From contig JALNQF010000155.1 of assembly GCA_028456385.1 (NCBI GenBank), positions 38,917 through 102,916 on the forward strand: a stretch of 64,000 bases of DNA. The letters run 5' to 3'. Source of the DNA: Ophiosphaerella korrae. Taxonomy: Eukaryota; Ascomycota; Dothideomycetes; Pleosporales; Phaeosphaeriaceae. Position 1 is the first letter of the stretch. Each line of letters starts with the position of its first letter. Below are positions 45,940 through 56,026 of this stretch, piece after piece. The notes under the pieces were generated by a model. The model saw nothing but the letters and a program-made list of their open reading frames with translations. It was not told the DNA's origin and searched no databases. Both the position numbers and the translations under genes were made by a program.

Positions 45940-46656
45940 GTTGAAAATCTGAGTAATTTAAAATTTAATGAAGAATCTTGCTGCAGACTACTCTAATGAA
46001 TATCGGAATAACCAATGTTGTTGTCTTAACGTGAGCTTAATCCTACATGTGCAAATGCATCCTGTGTTGAGGTTCTATCAGTTATAACCAGACTTGAATC
46101 ACATTTATTCAAAGTGAAGAGGCGCAGAATAGATTCAACAACATGGTTAGACTGAGTACACATCATCAGAACGAAGATTTTCCACCAGAACCAGAGGGTC
46201 AGCTCTAGTCCTGGAAGCTGTACCATGAGAATATAGGCAGTTCCATGTCCCAAGCACAGCCTGTAGGGTGATCCATCAGCGCCTCAGCCATATTGTGGTG
46301 AGATGCGGCCGAGGAGCCGGTGATGTCCTAATTATATAGAGATAATTGGTTGAGCTCCGAATCTGTTGCCACTGTGTATCTAGCACTTGGTGCTGCGTTC
46401 TTCGGATCTGCTTGGTTGCTTGCATCTTCACCACCGTAGCTCCAAATCATCACGGGGCCGCCTGATTCTCCTTGTCCTAATGGGAGTGTACCGTGATTTT
46501 TCACAACTATAGTTCTAATAGCTTGAGAAGAGCTGGCCTTCTTCAGGTGCAAGAGATCGTTCCTATCCTCATTTTCTGATTCTTTCAATTGTTGCTGCTG
46601 ATCCTTGTAGGGAGTGTATTGCGGATCTGTTTCGGTTGCTAATTCGCCTTGACCTC
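45940..46656. other. Intergenic between convergent GH3 and regulator genes
   Basis: An open frame at 46328-46660 (minus, 110 codons, no ATG at its upstream end) directly follows the regulator's stop in another frame. It might be an alternative C-terminal exon of that regulator, but no splice pair is compelling. Confidence 0.4.
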
Positions 46657-48851
46657 TCACGTGGCGGATTCGACATTGAGTTGGCTGGTTTTGTTGATAA
46701 TATCTCTTTGTCTATCATTACCTCTCTCCTCCCGCTCTTCCCCCTCCTCTTCTTCGTCTCCTTCTAAACCGTCTCTCGAGAAATCAGCGTGTCGCAAAAG
46801 ACTATGGATGGCCAAACGTTGTCGCGTCTGGGCCGCCGCAGAAAGATGTCTGCCTTGGCTGGCGTCGCTGACTCGGTCTGAAAATAGCTCCATATTTTGT
46901 CCCTGTGAATTAAAGGAGTCATTGGTCACAGCTGGATCGCTGTCGACTGACAGAATCTCGTTAATTTCTTTTGGGCTTGAACGGGGAGGTACATAGCCCC
47001 GAATCTGCTGAAGTTGTTGCTGTTGATGAGAAAATACATGAATGGATTGTTCAAGCTCTTGGATTATAGGAGCTACGATAACTGAAGAAACAAAGAACCT
47101 CTTCAGTGCAGCAAGGCATAGGTGTGCTCGGCTCAGAGCAAACTCTGGTGATAGTCGGTTGCACCCCTTCCCAAAGCGGGAGATGAAAAGGACAAGCCGG
47201 GTAGCATGGTACGCGCAAATAGCGGTATCAAACTCCAGCAGGTGGTGACGGTCGCTGTGTTGGTTCAATGTCGTGAGTATGTAAATGATGCGCGTCGCAT
47301 GATGCAAACAAAGTTCTTCAGCAGCGACCAACTCCATTGGATCGTAACCTTCAAGAACCGTTCTAGGCGCGGCTTCGGAGTAGCCAGGCAATAAGATTCG
47401 GTGCAAGTCGCAATGAGCCTGGTGCCAAGACATGTTGGCTAAAATACGACGGGGCAGCCAACGATCCCGTACGAGACCATCCACATCTGTAAGGCCACAG
47501 CTTTCGGGCAGCGGAGGAGGGGCCCCTACGCTAGCTATTATTTGGCGGTGATGATCAACGAGCCCTGCAAGACTGGACAGCGGCTCTTCTAACAGTGTGA
47601 TGTTTCTGGTGAGTATCATAATGTCTCGACGCACGGCTCCCAACCGAACAAGAAGTCTATACGCGCCACTTTCCTCCTTGTCATGGTGGTGATGTTCGTC
47701 TGAATCCCTACCCAAAAAGTCCTGTTCGCTCTGAGGAAAATCAATGTAGATCACCTCAAGAGGGAGCATGTCAAATTCAGCGAGGCCAACGGAGAAATAG
47801 CACTCGACAATCTTGAGAGACCATAGGATGCGGCGGCCAACTTCTCGTGCAACAGGGTCAAGATGTTGGAGTTCATGATTCAGTCTCAACGCTGCGGCGA
47901 ACCTAGCGGCCGTAGCTATCAACATGAAAGCCCGCTGGAAGCGGCCGGTTTCCATGTGATAATGTATGACGAGTAACAAAGCTTGGAGTCGTGATATGCT
48001 TGGATGTTCAAGTTGTAGCCAGATACTCTGCTCAGCAGATTTTATCCACCTAGCTGCTCGTGTATATGATGCAACGGCAGAGACTGGCGCAATTTCCTCT
48101 TCCGGGCACCTTCCCCAATGAACGGAAGCTACAGCGCATAGGGCTAAGGAGAGTGAGCAGTGATTATTTTTACCCTCGCATCCGCGCTTGGTCGTCTGGG
48201 GATGGAGAAAGGCATAAGATGGCAATGGATAAATGACTTCGAAGAAGAAATTTACAAGTGCAGTATGAAGATCAAGCGTCAGCGCCATGTCATCAACGGA
48301 TACGTCACCCGCTGCTGCTTGACAAGCGTCTGACGCTGGCGACTCTGAGAACGGAATCGCCGATTCGTGGGCTTCGTATACATGTGTCAGCTCCCGTGCC
48401 CCTTCGCATACTGGAGCTTCATGGTTGTGACGGAAATGGCGTTTGGGTGGCGGGTATGTGCAGGCTCTGCTACGTTCTTTGCAGGTCACACAGCTAGGCA
48501 AAGTGCCAGAGCATTTGATCTTTTTTTCCTTACAGGCGATGCAAGCACGTGCGCCCCGAAGGCGACGCCTGAGCAACCCGTCGCGCTGTGTAATATCCTG
48601 GACAACATCATGAGACGTCCAGCTATGGTGTTGGTGTCCAGAATCTTTGGGAGCGCGAGGAAAACATTGCAAGTTGAGACGCTCGCAATTGAAGCATTTA
48701 CCTGGTCTCTTGTCACAGCGAACCTTAAGACGACCTATTAGCCACGAACCTCTGGAGGCAGGCAAAGACACACCTTGCGTTGTCTGCATTGCGCGCACGT
48801 CTGCGGACTCTCGACAGGTCTGATCACTCTAAAGCAGCCGGAGTGCGCCAT
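46657..48851 (-). CDS. Transcription factor with two tandem Zn(II)2Cys6 clusters
   Basis: Model: complement(join(46657..48723, 48774..48851)), 714 residues. The 50-base intron splits the first cluster. Once it is removed, Cys19, 22, 29, 36, 39 and 46 form a full C-X2-C-X6-C-X6-C-X2-C-X6-C cluster (CAQCRQRKVRC). A second cluster of identical spacing follows at Cys87, 90, 97, 104, 107 and 114 (CIACKEKKIKC). A His-rich linker follows and then a middle-homology region (LLVIHYHMETGRFQRAFM, GRRILWSLKIVECYFSV). The C-terminus is very acidic (EEEEGEEREE). Most fungal factors have one cluster; two tandem ones are uncommon. It lies between the GH3 and sulfatase genes and may control either; that is inference. 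Confidence 0.87.
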
Positions 48852-49198
48852 AGAACCGGGTGGCCATATGGGTATGGAAAGGGCGATATGGCAGGGCACA
48901 ATGGTTACGCGACCTCGGGTAGCTAAACTAGCACGTGACCAAGGACAAGCACCAAAACTGTGGGGAGCCCAAGCCCCCACACACCCAGTTAGTGCCATCT
49001 GCATCCACATTAGGCAACAAATTGGGATTGGTGTAGCTCACACAGCAGTTCCTGAATTCAGCCCTCCTTTATAAGTAGTTACTGCGGCGCTATCTATGCA
49101 TGTATCTATTCCAAGGTTACCGAGCTTAGCATGATCCATGCATTTACCTATGTGCACCGTCATCCAAAGACTTTTCGTGCCTCACTAACTCAGTTCCA
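48852..49198. promoter_or_regulatory. Promoter region of the dual-cluster regulator
   Basis: 347 bases between the sulfatase stop and the regulator start, both on the minus strand. An open frame continues upstream of the chosen ATG but lacks domain features. No other feature was recognised. Confidence 0.4.
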
Positions 49199-50845
49199 TT
49201 ATCCTGTTGTTATCGCATGCTCTGGGCGCAACCCGTTTTGCTCACCATATTTGACTGCCGCCGGCACACCCTTGCTCGGACTAAACAGTCGTAGGTGGAT
49301 GGGATCGTCACCAATTTGCTCCATCTTGGCCTCCAGCAGAGCAGTCATGTTTGCAACGACAGACGCGTATGCCGGGTCGTGGTACGCATTGAACAGCTCA
49401 AGCGGATCCTTCTCGCAGTCAAACAGCTCCCACTCCTTCTCCTCCTCTTGGCTAGGATCTTCGGCTTTGCCCGGTCGGGCTCCCACCACGCCGAGATCCT
49501 CATTATACCAATATATCAGCTTATAACGTTGGTCACGAACCCCATAATGGGCATACGCCTGGTGAATCACATCGTTGTGCATCCAGTAGCGGTGGTACGC
49601 CACTTGCTGCCAGCTTGCTGGAGTTCTTCCGCGCAGTAGGGGCATAATAGATTCACCTTGCATGTAATTCGGTATCTTGATGCCTGCGAAATCTAGGAAA
49701 GTAGGGGCAAAGTCCACGTTGCAGATGATGTCGTTGCACACTGATGGCTGAATCTCCCTTGGGTATCGGGCGAGAAATGGCATCTGGAATGACTCTTCGT
49801 ACATAAAGCGCTTGTCGAACCAGCCATGCTCACCTAGAAAAAAGCCCTGATCAGAGGTGTAAATCACCATGGTGTTTTGAGCGAGCCCATTTTCGTCAAG
49901 GTAGTCGAGCATACGACCCACATTGTCATCGATAGACTGGATGACACGCAAATATCGCTGCATATACCTCTGGAATTTAAAGGCTGATAGTTCTTCATGT
50001 GATTGGAAAGTGAAGACAGTACCATCATCTTTGTCGATAAGTTTGATGCTTGGGTCTACAGGTACTTTGCGCTGTGCTGAGCCAGACTCCTGCTTGACAC
50101 GCTCGCCCACGATACGCCCACCCTCAGGTTGTACAAGACCCAGGTCCTGGTAGGTCAGGTCTTCTGCAACACGCATCTTTGCAACTCGTGCAGCTTTTGC
50201 GCGGTTCTTATAATCGTCGTTATAAGTTTCGGGCACTTTGATGGGCTTATCCGAGTAAAGTTTCTTGTGTTTATCGTCGCACTCCCAGGACCGATGAGGT
50301 GCTTTGTGATGACACATGACAAAAAAAGGTTTTCCTGAGCTCTTGTTCTCCGTTATCCAATCAAGACATTTGTCTGTGATGATATCGGTTACATAACCTG
50401 TCTCCTCTCGCTCCACTCCAGCGCCCTTGCCGGACTCGGGCATTTCAATAAATTCGGGATCCCAGTAGTTACCTTGTCCTGGGAGAACGCTCCAGTAGTC
50501 GAAACCAGTTGGCTCGTGCGGCTCGCCTTCTCCAAGATGCCATTTCCCGATCATAGCTGTACGGTAACCGCCAGCGCGAAGATGCTTAGCAACGTTAGGC
50601 ATGTGCTTGTTGATCTTATTATCGAGAGTCATGACGCCGTTAACATGATTGTGAGTGCCTGTCAAGATAGCTGCCCGCGAAGGTGTGCAGATAGAATTGG
50701 TAACGTAACAATGATTGAACAGCATTCCGTCCTTAGCCAATCTATCCAGATTGGGAGTGTCGTTGATGCCAGCCCCATAAGCACTGATAGCTTTCGAAGC
50801 GTGGTCGTCCGCCATAATGAACAATATGTTAGGCCGCAAGTCCAT
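49199..50845 (-). CDS. Sulfatase, type I (arylsulfatase/choline-sulfatase superfamily)
   Basis: Single exon, 548 residues. The alkaline-phosphatase-fold signature is NILFIMADDH at residues 6-15, with the metal-binding Asp pair. The sulfatase signature is CTPSRAAILTGTH with Cys53, which must become formylglycine for activity. GKWHLGEGEPHEPTGFDYWSV and TSDQGFFLGEHGWFDKR are the further conserved blocks with metal and sulfate ligands. The closest overall style is the S1 iduronate/heparan-type and choline-sulfatase group that fungi and bacteria use for sulfate release. There is no signal peptide, so it probably acts in the cytosol. A fungal formylglycine-generating enzyme would have to be encoded elsewhere. 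Confidence 0.93.
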   Translation of the reverse strand: MDLRPNILFIMADDHASKAISAYGAGINDTPNLDRLAKDGMLFNHCYVTNSICTPSRAAILTGTHNHVNGVMTLDNKINKHMPNVAKHLRAGGYRTAMIGKWHLGEGEPHEPTGFDYWSVLPGQGNYWDPEFIEMPESGKGAGVEREETGYVTDIITDKCLDWITENKSSGKPFFVMCHHKAPHRSWECDDKHKKLYSDKPIKVPETYNDDYKNRAKAARVAKMRVAEDLTYQDLGLVQPEGGRIVGERVKQESGSAQRKVPVDPSIKLIDKDDGTVFTFQSHEELSAFKFQRYMQRYLRVIQSIDDNVGRMLDYLDENGLAQNTMVIYTSDQGFFLGEHGWFDKRFMYEESFQMPFLARYPREIQPSVCNDIICNVDFAPTFLDFAGIKIPNYMQGESIMPLLRGRTPASWQQVAYHRYWMHNDVIHQAYAHYGVRDQRYKLIYWYNEDLGVVGARPGKAEDPSQEEEKEWELFDCEKDPLELFNAYHDPAYASVVANMTALLEAKMEQIGDDPIHLRLFSPSKGVPAAVKYGEQNGLRPEHAITTG

Positions 50846-51867
50846 GTTGATTCAGTTTCGCGTAGGTGCTCGTGGTTTTCGAGGCTTGATAGTAGTTAGG
50901 AATGGTTGCACAATCGAAAACCAAAAGATAAATATTCAGTTAAACGCAGGAGTTTAAGAAGGGACGCTGCGAGGCAACGCCAGGAGATTATTGTCACAAG
51001 CAGATTCGCTCGAGGAGAAAGGAACCATTCCTAGCCGGTGACGACATTTGGATGGAAGAGCGCCCCTCTACACGCAATTGCCAAATAAACGTTACTGACC
51101 CAGTCGATAATGCTCAAGGCGGCCGACATGGTCCTTCCACCCGCTAGCCAGATTCCTAAGTTCCGGCCGACTGCCGAGCAACCCTTACAATTCGGCACTC
51201 GGCCGAACCTACTTGCTCAGGTTAGTGGATCGCCTCGCTTGTCAGCTTCCGATACCAGAACCCTGAGTTCTTCCACAACATACTTGACTTCAAGAGAAAA
51301 TATTCGCAGCAATGTTAAAGTCGTAGAGCAGGGGGCCAGGCAATTGATCATTCGCAAAGCAAGTTGGATAGGCATACTATAGCGCCACACCCTAGATCAG
51401 CTTCATCGCCTGAGTCAATCTCCCCGCATCATTTGTTATATTGAGAAGCTGTAAGGTTACTCATTTACGGCATATCCTTTAAACCTGGACTGTGACTGAA
51501 AACACGAGCGTGGGAATGAGTGGGAGATAGGTCATTGATTCTACTAGCTACTGGTTGGCGGAGCTCTTATACTCAGAGCTCCGCTGAGCGGGCTCTCGGT
51601 GACTCGGGCTTCGCTCCCCGAGGCCTCGGTGCTCGAGGCTCTCAGTGCCCGAGGCTTGAGAGAGGGCGGAGAGCCTCCGAACTGGGGCCGATTTGCTCTG
51701 GCGAGCAGTTCCCAATATAGGAGTTTTCTGCAACATGGACTTATTCCTACAATAAGTGTGCCGAACCAAGTTCGGCATTTAAATTGTCACAACATCCGAG
51801 CTGCATATGCCCTCGTATATATTCGACTTCGTTCTAACTCTTGTGACTTGCCGTGACTCAGGTCACG
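50846..51867. other. Intergenic with GC-rich hairpins and CGG/CCG inverted repeats
   Basis: No gene recognised. The region includes three perfect or near-perfect inverted repeats at about 51163-51206, 51557-51583 and 51754-51772, and a GC-rich segment (51590-51680) with repeated CGAGGC words. Confidence 0.5.
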
Positions 51868-52017
51868 ATGCCCAAAGCACTTGGAACAGTCCGAGTCTTC
51901 TACCTCGTAGCATTATGCTGCGCTGGTTCTTTCATCTATGCTTACGACACCGAGATCATTAGAGGCATTGTGACCTCCTTCAACCTCCAGAGAGATTTTT
52001 ATTACAACGATAAGTCA
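51868..52017 (+). pseudogene. N-terminal fragment of a sugar transporter (MFS)
   Basis: From the ATG at 51868 the frame reads MPKALGTVRVFYLVALCCAG, then AYDTEIIRGIVTSF and LQRDFYYNDKS, which is the first-helix region of fungal hexose and quinate-type MFS transporters (usually AYDTGIIGG). A GT donor follows at about 52016, but none of the later transporter blocks (GRR motif, PESPRW, the PETKG-like end) appears downstream before the HET pseudogene on the other strand. It is probably a truncated relic. Confidence 0.55.
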
Positions 52018-52369
52018 GTGCGCCACAGTCAGTTAGGTTTTAAACTTAGCAACTACGTTGGAATAGTAGCGACAGAATTACTCCACGCTATAGCATATGC
52101 AGTGACCTAAATGATATATACCTTACGGTTTTGCGAGAGTAACGGGTAGCGATATGCTTACCTTGTTATCTGGCGAGTGACAGCGTTCGGCAATCTTGTA
52201 ATTCCATTTTATTGAATGTTGAAATAGGTTAGAGGACTCGTGCGCATTTTACGTTCAACTGCACTTGATTCACTTGATTGCAACGAATCACAATCGCCAA
52301 CAAGCACTCATTTCAAATAGTCAAATTTCGTTTGCGCCTCGCCAGCACTGCCCTTTAGTCATAGTTTGA
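52018..52369. other. Unassigned spacer
   Basis: About 350 bases between the transporter fragment and the HET relic. Nothing recognised. Confidence 0.4.
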
Positions 52370-53640
52370 TTAGATGGGTATACTTACATCACTCACAGTG
52401 GAAAGAATATTACGCAGGATAAGAGGATATCGGCATCCAGCTATAGCAATGATATAATCATCGTCCATAAGGCCCTCTGTTCCTATCGCCCATTCACCGC
52501 CGCCTGTAAGTAAGCAGCATCGTCCAATCATGGTATTGTAGATCGTAGTCAACACAAACGAAGCGGCTGGATTCTAAGTTGCTAGTGGATGGCGTTAATC
52601 CGCACTTGTGCTTTGAAGACAATCGTGCACATTTTCAGCGGGACTTGTCTTCTCAGCTACGTAGTGTTCCTGGCTGGGGCAATCCACTGCATGCGATGGC
52701 ATTCAAGTCCTGGAAGGCAATAAAAGTTACAAATCGTCGAAACCTCAGGCGCTGTCGTGGAATACTCAACTGACATTGGCACAATTGTAAGACTATTCAG
52801 TACATAGAGTTAGTCTTCATGGTCCGCGCATCGAGTCGAATCAACTTTAAGTAACAAGCTCAAGGAATCTTCTACCTTCTTCCGATGAAACCGAGCCATG
52901 ACTAGCAGAACTCGGAAAGCAGATCTAACTATATCGAACACTGGTAAGCAACCAGTTGGAGTATGTTGCATGCTATCCACTATACAGTCGAAACTAATTT
53001 GATCATGGACCATAGCCATCGTAACAAACTTGGAAAGCACCACCTCTTGGATAAACGATCGACGTTCAAACCAGGTGGATGACAGGAAGTTATTAACCTA
53101 AGCTAGCAGCCTTTTTCCAATTTTTTAAAGAAACGACCAGTCTTGATAACAGCTCCAGCTTGGGGAGACCGCTCTTCGCCGTAAAAGAGGCCATGAAAAT
53201 ACGAACGACGATACGGTTTTCCTTTGTAACTTGGTGGCCCAGGCTTGAGCCAGACTAGAGCTCGCTGGGTGCTCTTATGTCTCATCCATTCTTGTAACTT
53301 GATCGGACTTTTCTGATGCACCACTCTGACTAATACGCATAGCATCGATCCATAGTTTTCTGGTGGTGTACTTCTGCGGTAGATGCCGTAACAAAGTTAC
53401 TACAATTGTCCTTACAATGAGCATTTCGTTCTGGATCAGTTCTTTTTCGCTATCAGCATAATACCCGGGGTACATGCGGAGTTTGCGCGCTGTCACGAGC
53501 TCTGTTCGAGTATCAGTACCCATGCATACGACACAGCTTCGAAACGCGCTCTTGCGTCATGACGATCACGGGGTTCCAGGTTCAAGATGAATTCATCCTT
53601 GCAGCTAATTGCAGGTTATAGATGAAGGATACGCATTTCA
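52370..53640 (-). pseudogene. HET-domain (heterokaryon incompatibility) pseudogene
   Basis: The minus strand shows HET blocks in order, but in different frames. ARFEAVSYAW lies at about 53570. The typical KLWIDAMRISQ followed by QVTRMDE lies at 53290-53400, and ALVWLKPGPPSYKG at about 53240. The STRCADHED region is at about 52820. A C-terminal block resembling the GRR...GD..YIIAIAGCRYPLILR end lies at about 52410-52530. A one-base shift occurs after YAW (near 53525) and another after RMDE (near 53280), with more decay in between. The gene is dead. In life such proteins trigger cell death after fusion with a non-self strain. Confidence 0.7.
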
Positions 53641-54411
53641 TAACCAGTGATGTCGACATAGCGTGTGCGTGTGTATTTGGTTTAACGTCCCTATATGAGG
53701 CCTCCCATGGGCACTGTTGGACGGGCTAAGCTATGGATTTACAGGTGTTTGCACCACCCCTCCATACCAGTCCATTCGCAGTAAAACGGGGGCTCTCTGG
53801 TCTATCTTTCCTTAAAACCTTCCGCCATTTGGAAGTCCTGGTTGTTGTTCTTGGGGTGGTATCCCGGATGTTGAGCGGTTGTGTCCGCAGAGATGACTCA
53901 GCCATTCAGGGGCTGTAAAAGGTTAGTCTTGTGACTGTGTATTTGACAAAGAAAAGAGGGAGTAGTAAGGGGATGTCGACATAGTGGAAGGGTGAAATTT
54001 GTATTATCACTGACAGGTGGCCCGCAACCTGGATTTATTCCGGGGTAAGTTGGAAATATATCACTAGGTAGATCTTGAAGGTCTGGCTTTTGTTGCGATT
54101 TCGCGTATGCCCTGCTGGAACAATAACGAATCGTATTGAGATGGCAAGTGCGTGGCAGTAGTGGCAGTTATCTTTGTTTATGGTCTGTCCACTCGGCTCA
54201 TAACTCAAGCGATCTGGCACTTGACTATGTTAACTTCAAATGAAGATATCCAGCTTGCTATCTCATCTATTGAACCAATCCAAATTCAAAACAATTGGCA
54301 AGCAAGTTGGTGGTGTGCGTCACTCGCTTGTAAACCACGTCATTGGAATTGCAAATTATAAAATTCGATAGCGTTCAGACTATGAATGTATGCACGTGCG
54401 CATGTATGACA
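53641..54411. other. Intergenic, relic region
   Basis: Short open frames only. No family pattern or repeat was recognised before the small TIR element at 54414. Confidence 0.4.
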
Positions 54412-54413
54412 TA

Positions 54414-54539
54414 CAGTGCCTTCGCACGGCGGATCGCATCCCGTCGAGGTTTGGCGAATTACGGCTCTAGACCACACTGGCGGTTATGCTCTGATTCGCC
54501 AAACTTTAATAGGATGCCCTCTGCCATGCGAAGGCACTG
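54414..54539. mobile_element. Short hairpin MITE, Tc1/mariner-like ends
   Basis: 126 bases, flanked by TA (54412-54413 and 54540-54541), beginning CAGTGCCTTCGCA and ending TGCGAAGGCACTG. The two arms stay complementary for about 45 bases, with a second perfect block GTTTGGCGAAT/ATTCGCCAAAC. It is non-coding. The CAGT-type ends and TA duplication are typical of Tc1/mariner-derived MITEs and differ from the ACGTA-ended family elsewhere in this window. Confidence 0.75.
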
Positions 54540-54541
54540 TA

Positions 54542-54854
54542 GCCTCAAGAGGTTAAAGTGGAAGCGCTCAGTCGATTGCGTCGATCGGTCGGTCTGTCGG
54601 TATTGTCATCGCCGGTATGATGTGCCACTAAGCACGCTCTTTCTGGATATTATAAACTCATCGGTGTGACAAGCCAATAAATAACGAGGTGTAGGGTTGT
54701 CAACAGGTATCTGTGAGATTAAAGTGCTCTAAGGAGGGCTCAATAGGCACGGTTTACAAATACCTCAAGGAGTTCCCCGGGGCCGTGCTGGCTTCGTTAT
54801 TGTCAAGATTCAGCGATAATAGAACACCATACTCTCCCCGGTCCTCCAGCCAAG
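54542..54854. other. Short spacer before the sulfotransferase-like relic
   Basis: Promoter-side sequence of the following pseudogene. Nothing else recognised. Confidence 0.4.
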
Positions 54855-56026
54855 ATGAACTCGAAATCCTCTACGACACATTCAGTCGATGTGCCGGACC
54901 GCCGAGGAGTGTTCCTACTCACTCACCCACGGTCGGCGTCGAACCTGTTCTATACAATGTTGGCGAAACAGCCGAGCTACCAGATTTCAAGCTACTATTT
55001 CCTTGGTGCAGGGCTTGCGTCATTGGGAGGATTGCAACGAGGCCGACTGAGTAACTGGCCCAAAGATGAACGTGAAGCTTTGTACAAATTGTCTCGGGTG
55101 GGCTGGGAAAAACTCGAGGACGAGGTCGCTGATGCGAGACAGAATGTAAGTGAGAGGGTGAAACAAGTCCCTTAAAAATGAGGATAAGGAGAGACAAGAT
55201 ACTTATCCCTTCATGGGTCGTAGGAAGAAGATTCTACTACGGCTCGGGTAAGTCAAGATTGTAACGCCAGCGTCACGCAATATTGTGGTTGCTTTATACA
55301 TTAACCGCTAATAATCTTCTTTCACAGGAAAAGGATGTCCTTCTTAAAGAACATGTCCTGCTTCTTCTTGGTCCAGAAAAGTTGTTTGCCTCCATATACG
55401 ACACGGACAACGTTGAACAACTGACCATCCACGAGCGCAACGAGCCCGAGCCAACGCATACCAACCCAACAAGCCTCCCTGACCGCTTCCTGCTATCCAT
55501 GTAGGCCATTTTTCAAATCCGCCATCTAGCGCTGATGTTCCCATCTATGGTCCGAGCGGAAAGCCACAACACGAAAGATGCCAACCTCACTCGCAATCTC
55601 AGGGTTGTCGCTACAATGTCGCTACGTTATTCGCGCATGTTGTACAACTAGTACTTTGAACACGCAGACGAGCAGAAACCCAAGGTTATCGATGCTGATG
55701 ATATCATGAACGATCCAGCAGCAGTTCGGTAGCTTTGTGTCGAGACAGGTCTTGATCCTGATTCCGTTCAGTACGAGTGGGAGGAGCAACATGAAGATAA
55801 CCCTAGCAAGGCAGCATATCTTTTAAGAATGAATGCTTCTACTGGCATCACCAAGGGCCTAGATGCACGCAATCTAGAAATTGTAGCTGAGAAGGCTAAA
55901 TGGAAGGAGTTTGGTGATGAAGCTAGAGAGGATATTGCACGGTTTGTACACGATGCGATGCCCGATTACGAGTACCTGCTGAGCCAGCGGAGTCGATCCA
56001 ACGCCACCACCCAGCCAGACAACTGA
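54855..56026 (+). pseudogene. Sulfotransferase-like P-loop protein, inactivated by three stops
   Basis: Exon 1 (54855-55145) reads RRGVFLLTHPRSASNLF, a phosphosulfate/P-loop motif near residue 22. After an intron (55146-55327, which may hide a 24-base exon at 55231-55254), a single frame continues from 55328 to the stop at 56024-56026. It passes EKDVLLKEHVLLLLG, IFQIRHLALMFPSMVRAE and VIDADDIMNDP. The frame is broken by TAG at 55502, 55649 and 55730. The first two are consistent with lost Trp codons and the third with a lost Gln codon. The rest of the frame is intact, so inactivation is recent. The family is common in fungi and of uncertain function. Confidence 0.75.

Noticed and set aside
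46328..46660. 110-codon frame after the dual-cluster regulator as a separate gene
   Set aside because: There is no ATG at its upstream end, no domain and no clear splice pair. It is mentioned only as a possible alternative exon.
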